From Channallabes apus (lineage: Eukaryota; Chordata; Actinopteri; Siluriformes; Clariidae): 64,000 nt of DNA. This document shows positions 11,568 to 22,934 of the stretch, one piece after another; the first letter of the stretch is position 1, and every line of letters begins with the position of its first letter. Where the stretch lies: positions 2,668,976 to 2,732,975 of the forward strand of contig CM060121.1 in assembly GCA_030522415.1 (NCBI GenBank), in the 5' to 3' direction. The notes beneath the pieces are model-generated. The model had not been told where the DNA came from. It was given only the letters and a program-made list of their open reading frames with translations, and made no database searches. A program made the position numbers and the translations under genes.

Positions 11568-12379
11568 CTAGTTTAATGGGAAGTGGTGGATAAATAACTA
11601 ACCAGTGAACTAACTCTACAGCTAGAGTACAACTAAAGATGAGGAAATTTCCAAACAACCAAATTAATTAGGTAATAAATAAATAGATGCTATTATAGCA
11701 AATATTTTAGTTGCTAAAAGTAGATAACTAAAGAATAACTAACTAACTAAACCGGACAATTAATAAAGAGCATAATAATTGTCATAAGTACATTAAAACA
11801 AAAAGAAAAACAGAAAGCAATGAATAAATCAAATAAATACATGAATTTCCTTATTACAAAAATGTGATTAAACAAATTAAAAACAAATGCAGAAAAACTT
11901 GTTCGTAAAATAATTTTGATTCGTTTATTTGTACATTTACTTTCTTGAATGAATCGGCAGTTAATTTTAATTCATAATTAATTTTAATTAATTAAATAAT
12001 GAATAAATAAATAAGCTATTTATTTATTAATTTATTCCTTCCTGCGTTTTGTCGTGTATCTGCTCGTCCACACAGAGGTGTTTCCAATGAGGTCCAAATT
12101 AAAAAAACAACAACAAAAAAAAATAAATAATGATTTCTCAGTAATGAACGTTACTGGCTGAATGATTGATAAATCAGCAGTTTATACTTTTGAAAATGAA
12201 CGAATTGATTGTAAATGAATGAAATGATTTCAGTGATTGATGAAGCCGTTTCGGTTTCAGTGTAACGCTGTTTAACTCCACCGGACGCGTCCTGTAGGGG
12301 CATCGATTAGCTGTCGGGGGAGTTTTTAGCGCTCAGAGCTTTGAATATAGATTTTATTAATGGATCAGGTATCAGTGAT

Positions 12380-12519
12380 TGTGTGTGTGTGTGCGTGTGT
12401 GCGTTTGTGTGTGAGTGTGCGTGTGTGTGTGGTGGTAGGGGGATAAGTGCTTCATGAGGATGACGATGCGTCTCTTGGTATTCTCTAATCAGTACACAGG
12501 ATTACTTTTTATTTAGTCT

Positions 12520-12565
<46 letters not shown>

Positions 12566-12568
12566 GTG
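12380..12568 (+). repeat. (GT)n tracts
   Basis: An imperfect GT tract lies at 12380-12432 and a purer one at 12522-12568. Confidence 0.93.
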
Positions 12569-12659
12569 GTATGCATTAAACATGCTAATGTTTAACGAAC
12601 ACCGCCACAGGCCATTCAGCTTTCCTTTACTTTTCTATTTTTTTTTTTTTTTTTTATAC

Positions 12660-13080
12660 TCGGCGGAGGTTAAGCACATGGTCGCTTCCTAATGGGCGCG
12701 ATTGACCAATCGAAGTCCGAGCATCGAGAACATTCAGGTTCCTGTAGAGGGGGTTAAAGGTTAATTCATTAAATAAAAAAAAGAGAAGAAAAAGGGACTC
12801 TTACATCGATACGTAATTCTGGCTCGCTCACGTGTGCGCTGGCGGTGTTTGGTAATAACCGGAACATTCCAACAAATCAATGGTTATTTAATTCTCAGCG
12901 AGCTCCCGAGTCCATTAAACCTGATTACGTTCGTCCATTTTCTTCTCGCCGTCTTTTTTCCCTCCAACCCTCCGCTCAATCTATACGCCCGACTTATGAG
13001 CGAGGACCTTCAGAGGCAATTTCAGCCTCTATTAACATAGCATGCTAGGCGCTAATTATTTATTGGATTGAAGCACCGCT
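12660..13080. promoter_or_regulatory. Unique block, candidate conserved non-coding element
   Basis: Balanced-composition sequence with segments such as 'aacaaatcaatggttattta', 'ccattaaacctgattacg' and 'gcgctaattatttattgg'. It has no repeats and only inconsistent open frames. Enhancer-type conservation is plausible but untested. Confidence 0.3.
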
Positions 13081-13511
13081 GCTCCAGCGCACCATGCCTG
13101 CAGCAGCCCCCACCCCATACACACCATACACACCATACACACCGGCTCCTCCTTCTGTCCCCCCCACCCCCCAAAAAAACAGGATATAACCCTGAGAAGA
13201 TCCGGAACGAGGCGTGACACAAGCGGAGCACGGATAACAAAGGCTCGTTAGTAGCCGCGGGATCTGTAACGATCAATCATCTTTTTGTTGATCCAAGCGT
13301 TTTATTTATTTGGCTGCCATTTGGGTCAGCAGCAACAGGAGTCTGATTAATGTGGAACGGATACTTCCTGACCTACTTCCCAAAGGAACAAAACTCCAAG
13401 CAGGAAGATTATCAAGCAACACGGAACAAAGCTGCTTAAACTGTGCTTTAACCTTCGACCTGGGTTTTATTTATTTATTTATTTATTTATTTTAAGCAGT
13501 TGTACAGGTCA

Positions 13512-13845
13512 TGGCGGCGCGGTGGTCTAGTGATTACCACTGTCGCCTTGCACCTCCAGGGTCCGGGTTCGATTCCCGGCCAGGCTCGATTCCCGTCTCT
13601 GCGTGCATGGAGTTTGCATGAGCTTGGTGGGTTTCCTCCGGGTCCTCCGGTTTCCTCCAACAGTCCAAAGACATGCAGCTTAGGCTAATTGGCGTTCCCA
13701 AATTGCCTGTAGTGTGTGTGTGCCCTGCGTTGGATTGGCACCATGTCCAAGGTGTACCCTGCCTCGTGCCCTAAGTCTCCTGGGATAGGCTCCGCCCCTT
13801 CGCGACCCTGAATACAGGATTAAGCGGTATAGAAGATGAGTGAGA
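13512..13845 (+). mobile_element. V-SINE retroposon
   Basis: Head (ggcggcgcggtggtctag), box-B-like ggttcgattcc, V-SINE core and tail (gcgaccctgaatacagg, gcggtatagaagatgag) are all present in order. A short deletion in the core removes part of the 'tgttctccccgtg' segment. It inserted just downstream of a (TTTA)n tract. No convincing target duplication was found. Confidence 0.92.
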
Positions 13846-13896
13846 TATGTCAAGATAAATTAGGTTATATCATGACATGTTAAATGGATGTAGCTG

Positions 13897-13914
13897 GGTT
13901 AGGGTTAGGGTTAG
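13897..13914 (+). repeat. Short interstitial telomere-like repeat
   Basis: Three GGGTTA units. A similar two-unit match lies at 36611-36624. Both are short enough to be chance or slippage products. Confidence 0.6.
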
Positions 13915-14199
13915 GATGTTAAAATTGATGGCTTGAACTTTAAAATTGTAACGTTTTATAAAACATTTACACCATCTAGTTATTAATAAGTGAAAAAAGT
14001 GGAGCCGAATCATTTCCCACTTATCAAACTCGTACTAAATTGTGTATGTATATATTTCTCTAATGTTAACTAGATCAAACATATACTCCAGTGTTGCAGC
14101 TGTGATATACAGTAATAGGCTGCATTGTCAGGCCTACAACTGCATCACATTCATGCTGATATTCAGTACAACAGCACGACCTCGAGCGTGATGTTGCTT

Positions 14200-14840
14200 T
14201 TATACAACAGTTCCACAAACACATTTATTATCAACAGACTATGATTTGTTTATTTATTTAATGAGACTACATGTGGCTGGCGGAGCTGGTGACCGACGGT
14301 TACTGAGTGACAGTTAGTGTATTTATCAGCGGTGAAAGTGGTTTTCTGATCGGTACAGTGTAGCCAAAAGGTGAAGAGAATAAACCATGGAGGTGGTGGA
14401 CCGTCCTGAGAAACTCACCCTTAGAGAGGGATTTGGGATTCAGCCTTGTGTTTGCTGCTAGTTAGCATTGTAACTCGCGTTAGACATAAACAGAACGACA
14501 CGGACAGTTCAGAGGCGATTCAGAACGACTTAGAAGTGATTAGTGCAGAGACGGCGTGTTGTTTAAGACGGCATAACGTTATCAGATGTGTGCTCTTACT
14601 GAAAGCGCTTCTGTGTCTGGGTGTGAATGTGGGTTTTGTCAGGCGGCTGCTCTCTCCTCAGTACTGCGGACCGTACAGACCTACTCTCACCCAGTTATTG
14701 TAATTAATGACTGTAGAAACCCTGTGGCACAGAGTGATACAGTACATATAGTTAAACGTCAGTGCTGTTATGCTCTATCATCACTCATGGAACGTTTCTT
14801 ATCCAATTAGATTACTCGGTCGGAACTAACAGTTGTATAA
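14200..14840. mobile_element. Candidate TIR element (MITE), ~640 bp
   Basis: ttatacaacagttcc at 14200-14214 faces ggaactaacagttgtataa at 14822-14840. The outer 9 bases pair perfectly, and the rest with one mismatch and a 4-base gap. The interior is non-repetitive, contains 'gctggcggagctggtgaccg' and only short open frames, and shows no transposase. TA/AT-rich flanks make the exact target duplication ambiguous. Similar TTATACAAC-type elements occur in fish genomes. Confidence 0.55.
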
Positions 14841-14859
14841 TTGGTATTTCCTCTCTTTC

Positions 14860-16780
14860 TCTCTCTCTCTCTCTGTATAGACACAGTGTATAAACATTAA
14901 TTTAATATATACTTTTTTTTTTTTTTACTTTTCAGAAACAACTGGATTTTTTTAGTTGCTTACCAATTTTTTTCTTAGAATTAATTTTTTCGGTTTGTCA
15001 ACAAATCTATATACAGTGATGCATATCATATTGAGAAAGAGAGAGAGAGATCACCGTGATGCTCGCTCTACCATTTAAAGATTAAAATTAGAAATCTAGC
15101 GCCGCTTTTTTTTTTTTTTTTGCACAGTATGGAATACGAGATGCGCGAGGCACGAGGCGGAGCAGAAAACCGATACGGCGTGTGATTAGGTAAAGGATTG
15201 GTGCCGGATTGATCGGAGTGGACACGATGTCAGAGAGGAAACGGATCTTCTCATCGACCTGTAAGGAGTGATATAGTATCAATTACCTGAGCGTGTGCAA
15301 TTTCATTCGCTTCGAAAGCCGCGCGTCGCTTCGTTTCCCGAGCGCCGATGAGCGCCGATGAGCTCCTCGAGCCGGCGGCCGTTAACGAGACACGGAAAAA
15401 AGAAGTGGAATTTGCATTTTGTCCCATCAGCAGAACCGACAGCCATTAGTGATTGCCTCTCAGGCCGTATACGCCAGTCGCTCTGCGGAGAGAGATGTAT
15501 ACGCTCTCGATCACGGCTTTATCCTTTTGCTCTGTTATCGTTTGCACGTTTTCGCAGGTTCGATTGACGATTGATCGATTGACGATATGACGATTTTTTT
15601 TTTGTTGTTTCGAAAGTATTTATCTGTTTTTTGGAGAACAATCAATGTGTCCAACAGTTTTTGTTTTGTTTGTTTGTTAGTTTTTTTTACTTATGAAGTT
15701 ATATACTGTAGATATACTGTGACATCCGTTGGTCGTTTCTTTTTTAAGGAAGCAGACGAGGTAAGGTTGCTCTGGAGAAGGGGGTCAGCGAGACATTTGT
15801 CATTGTTAAAAAAGCCACGGCGAAACGCTTCCTTCGCTTTACTTCTGAGTTGTGATGATAAGTTAGGAAGAGATGGACTGTTGTGTAAAGCCCCTGCCCT
15901 GTGGTCAACCTCCGGGAGCGAGGGCATGAATGCTAAGCAGGCCGGGAATCGATACGGGCGAATATAGCTCAACTGCACCATTTGTTCAGCCATGAGAGAT
16001 GTCAATACACAGATTAGGGTGATCTATCTTTTTGATTTCGCACTGTCTTCCACCCACGCCGCGTGAGGGCTTTTGCCTGTATTAAAAGTGTTTGCTTTCT
16101 CAAGCGTGAAAATTCCAATTATTGCTCTAAGTGTGGCGACGCCGGCTCCTTGGGCTTCTCCGTATAACCTGAACAGGAGAAGAAGAAAAAAAAAAACCAG
16201 CAGAAAAGAGAGCGAGGAAGACTTTGACGTGACCTGCTTTCGGGATGTCTTCGCTCTTAAAAAAAAAAAAAAAAAAAAAGCAAAACAAAACAAAAAAAGC
16301 CCACTTTTAAAACATACGTCTCAGGAAACGTGGGAATCGATGACAACCCGATCGATGGTGTCGTGATGCCGAGGAGTTACTCGAGCTCTCTCCGATTGTG
16401 TGCAGGTGTGTGTGGAGGCGAGGGGTAAGGAAAAAAAGAAAAGACAGAATCAGCACCTTAGGAAAAGAAAAAAAAAAAAAAAAACCCAGTTACGACTCCT
16501 ACACGAGAGCGAAGCAGGAGCAGGAGCACGGCTCCCGGAGAACATACAGTAATTATCTCTGGATTCGCCGAAGATGTGAATTTATCTGCAGCGTTTCCAT
16601 CTGAGACACGAGCAGGAATCTATACATATGCAAATACAGCCGTAATGAAGCCCTGGACGTGTCTGAGGAGCTTCGCGACGGCCTGGGCGAGTGTAAATAA
16701 GAACCGGAGGTCATGACACCAATTAAAAGCAGCTTTGTGGTCTGTTTTTCGGAAAAATTTTAAATGCTTGTGAGGAAATT
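14860..16780. promoter_or_regulatory. Mostly unique block with candidate conserved elements
   Basis: 15260-15560, 15740-16180 and 16500-16740 are non-repetitive, moderately CpG-rich and contain cores like 'acatatgcaaatacagccg' (octamer-like ATGCAAAT) and 'caccaattaaaagcagcttt'. T and A runs lie at 15105, 15594, 16260 and 16470. Frames of 100 to 126 codons on both strands overlap each other and have no family resemblance. Confidence 0.3.
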
Positions 16781-16785
16781 CTTAA

Positions 16786-17530
16786 AGGTCTATGAGACAC
16801 TGGTTCCCTATCAGACCAGCTTCCAAGTAGAACATCGGAGTAACAAACAGAGCTACTCAGCGAACCCTTAAGGATTTAATTCTTCCTCAGAGTACAGTAT
16901 ACAAAGGTCCACCATTTGGGACGCCATTTCTCTCTGTTACTCCATGTACTGGAACCTCAATGGTTTTATTCCAAACTCTACTGAATAAGGGCATGCGGAT
17001 CCCCATAAGAACAAACTACCATAAGATCTCTTAATTCTCCAATGCACCTGTAGAGAACCCAATCTGCCTACTTGGACATTTTCATTTCACACTCTTACTG
17101 TAAAAAGTCATACTTCCTTAATGGCTCTTAAGTTGTTCATCTCAAAGAAGCCCTTAATTATCCAATGAACCTGTAAGGAACCACTGCAGAACCAAACCCA
17201 AAACTCTCTCAGTTTAAACACTTTCATTTCATTTTGTTTCTCTCAAAAGTCACTTTCGCGAAATCCTTAAAGACCCCATGCAGACCCCGAATCCAGAGCG
17301 GTTCTCGATCAGAACCAGCTTCAAGCACTAGCCATTTTTTTTGCTGCATAAGAACACAGAGAATCCTATCCTCCATTTTGGACACCATTTGGTTTCTTCT
17401 GTTGTCCGTCTGGTTCTCTTTCAAAAATTCTAAATGGAAGTTCTTTTATTATTTTTAGATTAGAACCAAAGAACCCTTAAAAAATCCAACAAATCCTTAA
17501 GAATCCCTAAGGAACCCACTTGCTCCACTT
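16786..17530 (+). repeat. Old, strongly diverged local duplications
   Basis: Segments recur: 'cttaaaggtctatgagacac...cagaccagcttccaag' at 16786 against 'ccttaaagaccccatgcag...agaaccagcttcaag' at 17264, and 'ccaccatttgggacgccatt' at 16911 against 'ctccattttggacaccattt' at 17371. A third pair, 'caatgcacctgtagagaacc' and 'caatgaacctgtaaggaacc', lies at 17041 and 17165. Spacings are not constant, so this is a degraded tandem or segmental repeat with no coding content. Confidence 0.65.
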
Positions 17531-18240
17531 GTTCATCACATGAATATTTTATTTAGTTTTTTATTATACGTGTCATTTGAAATGATGGTGACGTTGCACA
17601 AAATGACCAAGAAAATCTAAAAATCCCTTAAGACATAAAAAAAATAAATAATAATAAAAAAATTATTTAACTTTTAATATAGTATATATTGATAATTTGT
17701 ATACTGTATATACTTAAAAAAACAATTTACTTATTAAATTTAATAAATGCATTGTTTTATTTTTTTATGAATGTATTATGTTAAATATGTAAAGCTTATA
17801 TTTATTTATTTATTTGTGAAGTTTATAAAGCTTAATGTCAAAAGCTCTTTAAACCTCCTTATGTTTTAGAGGTTTTTTTTGTTTCTGCTTAAAGCCTTAT
17901 ATTAATGATTTGCCAAAGTACTAAGTGACCCGTTAAATAAAAAAATAAACTACACAATATTTGTAATAACAATAAGAATTTAACTTATTTATTAAACTGT
18001 AATTAATTAAATTTAAACTAATTTGTTTTACAAATGTATATAATAGTCCATTAAATATTTATATAGTTCGGGTATAGCGAGTGTGTGTGCGTGTGTGTGC
18101 GCGCGTGTGTGTGTGTGTGCGTGTGTGTGTTAAACATGTGGTCCACTGTAAAAGTTCAAAGGATGCACTATTGGGCTAATTAATTAGCAGGCGTACTGTA
18201 CTGTCCGTCTCCCAACATGTCTTCACATTTCACATCACAC
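17530..18240. other. AT-rich intergenic sequence
   Basis: Very AT-rich with an imperfect GT tract at 18080-18130. Nothing else is recognised. Confidence 0.6.
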
Positions 18241-18269
18241 ACACACACACACACACACATTCCAGCTTA

Positions 18270-18600
18270 AACAACCTGCCTAAATGATAAAACAACAATT
18301 AATAATAATGCGTTTGCACTTTTTTGCCGGGGAAACGACCGTGACGATGATCTTCAGAGATGCGCATTAACGTGAGATGAAATTTTTCAGCCTGAGTTAA
18401 TTAGCTCGTCTTCCACAGGCCATGTTCAAGCTGCTCCCTAAATTACTTTTTTTCCCCTCTTTTTTCCTATATTTCTCTGAGAGCGGCGCGTGTACAGTAT
18501 AAAGCGAGCTGCTTTACAGAAGGGACCTAATTAGTGCCGCCAGTCTCAGAAAGTCACTCTGACTCTTCAATTACCAACATCTTACTTTTCAGCAATTTCT
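18270..18600. promoter_or_regulatory. Unique block, candidate conserved non-coding element
   Basis: Includes 'gcctgagttaattagctcgt' and 'aagggacctaattagtgccg', with no repeats or frames. Clustered TAATTA sites suggest homeodomain binding. This is inference only. Confidence 0.3.
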
Positions 18601-18699
18601 TACTCATGTTCAGGGTTGTCTCGGGTCAGTCTGTGTCTTATTTATACTATTTGTACACTATTTTACAAAAGCCGAGTTCTTAATGCACAGTATATATAC

Positions 18700-18955
18700 A
18701 GGCCCACCCTGGTGCCCACCCTGGTCCCTATCCAGTATGGAGCAATACTGCTAGTATCTAGCACACTCCCCACTCCCCTGCACACCCTCCACCTACCCCA
18801 CTGCCCACCCACTTTTACCTTGCTACCCACCCTGACATGTACCCACTGGTCACAATTCTATCCACCCAGCTATCTATCGTTCCGCCCACCCTGATATCCA
18901 CCATGCTGTCCATCCTGAGATCCTCCCCACTGTCCACTCTGAAGTCCACCACACA
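18700..18955 (+). repeat. Degenerate CCACCCTG minisatellite-like tract
   Basis: The words 'cccaccctgg', 'cccaccctga', 'ccatcctgag' and 'gtccactctgaa' recur every 15 to 35 bases through a C-rich stretch of about 250 bp. Units are too diverged to fix a period. Open frames on both strands reflect the repeat. Confidence 0.6.
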
Positions 18956-19039
18956 GAATACTGCGAGGACACGATATGTGAATCCATGCGTTCGGCTCTC
19001 AAACACACACACACACACACGCGCGCACACACACACACT

Positions 19040-19745
19040 TCAGATCGTTCATTATGAACCGAAGTGCCTTCATCCACAAATGCTAATGACGCTCGAGTCA
19101 GAATGAAGGCCAATAAGAGGTCTGCGATTGCTTTCCTTCATTAGCTCCATTAGCATTAACGCATTCCTTTAAACCTAGCTAAGAGCTTCCCATCACTTAT
19201 GTGGACGCGATCCGCATCCTGAGTGCACTCAGCCTGTGCTTAAAAACATGCCAATAGCATACCCGTCACATGATACGTACACGCGCACGTCTGCTTTTCA
19301 CGCTTGTAAACACGGGGTGTACGCGACTACGCTCGCGTTTTGTGCCACCGCAATCAAAGCTAATTAGATCATAAGGATCCGAGAGCTAGCTTCGGCGCCT
19401 TTTGCATGTCTGCGCGCGGATACGCCGGCCATCTGCGTGCGTAACTGAATTTCCGTCCCATTATGGTGGCAGAGCCACTCCAGAGAGCGGCTAATGAATC
19501 AAGTGGCCGGGGCGGCCCACTCCTTTCTCCTCTAAACAATGGCCGTTAAACGACTGCCTTCACCCGGCCTCAGACTAACAAAGTGGCTCTGGGAAGCCGA
19601 GCGAGGAAATCTACAGCGAGGAAACACTTACCGAGCCTAAAGACTAACGAGCCTCCGAACTCCGAAGTGAGGTAAGATGGAAAAGATGAGAGCAGCGCGT
19701 ATTCAAAGTAGAATATTAAGCGGAAAAGTTCCGAACTCTCGTTTG
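19040..19745. promoter_or_regulatory. Unique block, strong candidate conserved non-coding element
   Basis: This stretch carries repeated regulatory-type words ('tccattagcattaacgcatt', 'caatcaaagctaattagatc', 'cagagagcggctaatgaatc', 'aacaatggccgttaaacg', the latter SOX-like) in balanced composition. It has no transposon similarity. Of the unique blocks this one looks most like an enhancer cluster. Confidence 0.35.
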
Positions 19746-19751
19746 CCTTTA

Positions 19752-19959
19752 CACGAGGGGCGTTCGAGTGAAAGTGGGACTTTTGATTGTGCAGAATTAT
19801 CCCAGGGTGTCACTTGTGCTTGGACACCATCAAGGTAGAAAGTTCTCTCAGTATGATGGAGCCATGATCGGACTGGCTGCTGACGGAAACGCTGGCCTCC
19901 CAGGAACTCCCTGTGGACTGTCAGGAGGTCAGTCCCGGTTTGACTTGAACAGCACTTGT
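19752..19959 (+). mobile_element. mariner/Tc1-type MITE, short copy with TA duplication
   Basis: The ends CACGAGGGGCGTTCGAGTG and (reverse) ACAAGTGCTGTTCAAGTC form imperfect terminal inverted repeats, with TA on both outer sides. Internal blocks 'cttggacaccatcaagg' and 'gatcggactggctgctga' recur in copies at 35.7, 37.7 and 61.2 kb. GAGGGGYGTTCAA-like ends with a TA target recall mariner-type elements. Superfamily assignment is inference, and no transposase remains. Confidence 0.75.
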
Positions 19960-20094
19960 TAATGATACATTAAAACAAAAATCGCAAGGTTCACTCTGAG
20001 AATGGTTTGCTCTTCAAAAGTTTTGGCACCCCGCAAACAACCTCCTGTTTTCTGTTTAAGTCCTCGGTAGCGTCTAATTCTCTGTATGATTTAC

Positions 20095-20102
20095 AGATAT
20101 AT

Positions 20103-20163
<61 letters not shown>

Positions 20164-20165
20164 TT
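20095..20165. repeat. (AT)n followed by a T run
   Basis: About 25 AT units run straight into 19 or more T residues. Confidence 0.95.
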
Positions 20166-20209
20166 GGTATACATATATTCTGTGTATTTTAGAAGTGAAA
20201 TAATAATTT

Positions 20210-21690
20210 AAAGTTAAGGCTCGTCATCTCAGTGAACTCTGGACTTTTTTTTTTCTGTGGAGTTACTTGATATGCTTTCGCTGTAGTTTTTCTCTCAGAA
20301 GACAGAAAGGTCGCACTTCGAGTAAATATATGAATAACCTGATGAGTCTCGGAGACGCCTGTGCTTTAGACAAACCGCGGATTTGTACCGGCTGTTGAAA
20401 ATCCCCATCTCGGAGCCATCATTTCTTATCCAGCTCTGAGGTTTGATGCAAGGGGCTCAGCCTGTCTCTGCGCACACACACAAACACACACACACACACC
20501 CACAGAGACAGTATGTTGTGGATGGAGGTGACGGTGCAGTCACAGCAGGATTAGCTCGAATTATTTACGCCGTCTCTAAGCTCCAGTCTCGCAAGGTTCC
20601 GCCACGAGGGCCGGGATGTGGCAGGGATAAAAAGCCCGCCACTTCATCAAACGCGATATTAACGACCCTGGGAGTCATCATGCAAATTCGCGACGGACTC
20701 GACGCGACAAAACTTGCAGACTCGTGCTCAGGTGCGTTCCGGCGGTGATCGCTCCCAAGGTTGCCATGAATCTTCCTCAGGTGAACGTCATAAAGCATTT
20801 GCATACTGACGGAGAGGGAATGGATGGCTCCTACGTCACGCTCATTTGCTCTCGCTTTCTCTCTCTCTCTCTCGCGCGCGCGAGCACACACTTTCTCACT
20901 TTCTTTCCTGCGCTATGCTAGAAGCCTGGAGAGAAAGACCTGCGCCTGGATTACGAGCCGCAGATAAGTTCTTTTATGACTATCCACTGAGCCAAAATCA
21001 ATTTATTTACCGTTATCAGATCCAGCACTTAAAGTCGCGCAATCGCACGTGCCGAACCCGATGCATTCCGGGGAAACGAGAAACACACACGAACACACAA
21101 TGATTAGCCATTTGATTAGCTAATCACGGCATTATATGTCAGAGGTTTGAATTCTGATAGCTTCATAGCGTATAAATATTAATGCGCTCTTTCTGACACG
21201 CTATCATTTCACAGTGAACGCTTCTGCAACGAGGAACCAACTTGTTTCACGCGACTATAAATTGAACAAAAGGCATAACACGATATTCTTCAGCGAACTA
21301 AGTGCTACGTTTGTGTCGCCGTACATGAAGAAGGAAGAACTTAGTGGAAATCTCGCATCATATCATCATATCATTACTCCATCACGTTGTTTTCCTATAT
21401 TACTTTCCCACGACACGGAGTTTGTTACTCCTTACTCAACCTTGCTCGAGAGTGCATTCTCAGGACGTTCTCGTGTCAGTGTCGCCGTCCGTCTGCGTCT
21501 GGGGAAGCCGTCTGTCTGAGAGCCTGCACACTGCTGCCATGCGATCGAGGGATTACGACGCCTACCGAGACGTGCACCTGTCACCTGTCTCTCTTGTGGC
21601 ATTCCCAGCCAACACAAGCTTCCCGATGATTGTCCGGAATCACCTACACTTCCCGGATCCGTGCTACAAATCAAGAAATTACAAAGTGAA
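20210..21690. other. Intergenic unique sequence
   Basis: 20400-21100 and 21110-21690 are non-repetitive with scattered CpG and TTAGC/ATTAGC words ('gattagccatttgattagct'). A 200-codon open frame spanning 21344-21946 crosses an (AT)n and a T run and is not credible as a gene. Confidence 0.45.
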
Positions 21691-22072
21691 ATTTTTTATA
21701 TATATATATATATATATATGTTTTTTTAACACCATGACGGTCATTTTCTTCCCTAACATTGCGACAGTTTTAAATGAAAATACTTTTTTTTTTTTTTTCT
21801 CCTCGCGCCGATCCGCAGCTCAGACAAGCCCACAGTGGGATCAATTTGTAGCGTGTTTTATGCCGGATTCTTTTTCAGCGCTGTTTATTTACTGCCGGTT
21901 TGTGTCTTCTATTAAAGCCATGTACGAACCTCATTTAGTTCTGTGATGTACCGTAATTTTACAACAGCAAATACAACAAAGTGTAAGAGGGAAAACGGCC
22001 TGGAATAATGGCCTCGTATTAAATATTTACCAAACCAGCCAGAAAAGGGAGAACGATATACAGTATATACAG

Positions 22073-22076
<4 letters not shown>

Positions 22077-22103
<27 letters not shown>
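22077..22103 (+). repeat. (GA)n microsatellite
   Basis: Thirteen GA units after a duplicated 'tatacagtata' word. Confidence 0.94.
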
Positions 22104-22107
<4 letters not shown>

Positions 22108-22884
22108 AAAAATAAGAGTCACCATGTCCACTTGTCAAGCACATACATTTGTTTGGAGGCTTTATGCAGCTGCAGTGCGTAGCCGTGTGGGACTCATCCT
22201 TCCTTTCATGACTTCCTATTATTCCTCCTCGCCCCGACCGCTGCGGCGTATAATCCCATACCGCAGCGGCTTGTGAGCAAACAGAGCAGACAAAGACGCA
22301 GCTGTCCGCGTGTCCCCATACACCTTGCGGGCACCTTATGTATACGAGGAGCCTGGCGAACCCGAGCAGGCGTCGTTTTTATTTATTTATTTATTTGTTC
22401 CGGTAAAAAACCACCAGGACGAGGAATAGAAGGAGGCGGGTTCGGTTCAGAGAATGAAAGAAAATAAAACAACTGGACGATACACTTTCTATTTCTGGAA
22501 CAGGGAAAAAAAAAATGACAAGGGAAGCAGAATTATTTAAAGCCCTACCCCTCCTGAGGCTCGCCTTTGTCTCTCCGGCAGCACCTTGGTAGCCTTCTGG
22601 CCTTTGATGAGGCTCTCGAGGCAGGTCGACCCAGATAAAGTAAAAAGACCGTATGCATTCGAGATCCAAGATGAAACGTTTATTCCCCCTTTTAAAATTT
22701 TTTTTTCTCACCCCTCGCCCCTTGACCCCCCCCCCCCTTTTTTAAATTACACGTTACGTTCAAACCAGTGTCAGGAAAACGCTCGGCTCTGTTCGCTTCT
22801 CCTCTCACTTAATCATCAAAAGAAGTTAAAATGCCAGGAGACATAATGAGGTTGAATAGCGACAGAGCTTGCGAGGCTGTTTTC

Positions 22885-22934
22885 TTCCTCCTCCTCATCC
22901 TCCTCATGTTCATCCTCCTCCTCCTCCTCCTCCG
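22885..22934 (+). repeat. (TCC)n microsatellite
   Basis: Imperfect CTC/TCC units. The minus strand reads as a Glu/Asp-rich run and should not be taken as an acidic protein. Confidence 0.92.

Larger units (their letters stand above)
10390..12500. other. AT-rich intergenic sequence with AACT/TTAA words
   Basis: Outside the annotated SINE and AACT tracts this is low-complexity AT-rich DNA. The 11.9-12.05 kb part is full of ttaattaa and aataaata words. No gene is visible. Confidence 0.6.

Noticed and set aside
13897..13914. Interstitial telomere
   Set aside because: Only three TTAGGG-type units, too short to claim a chromosome fusion or telomere healing.
21344..21946. 200-codon plus-strand open frame
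   Set aside because: It crosses an (AT)n tract and a long T run, overlaps competing frames, and has no domain or splice signals.
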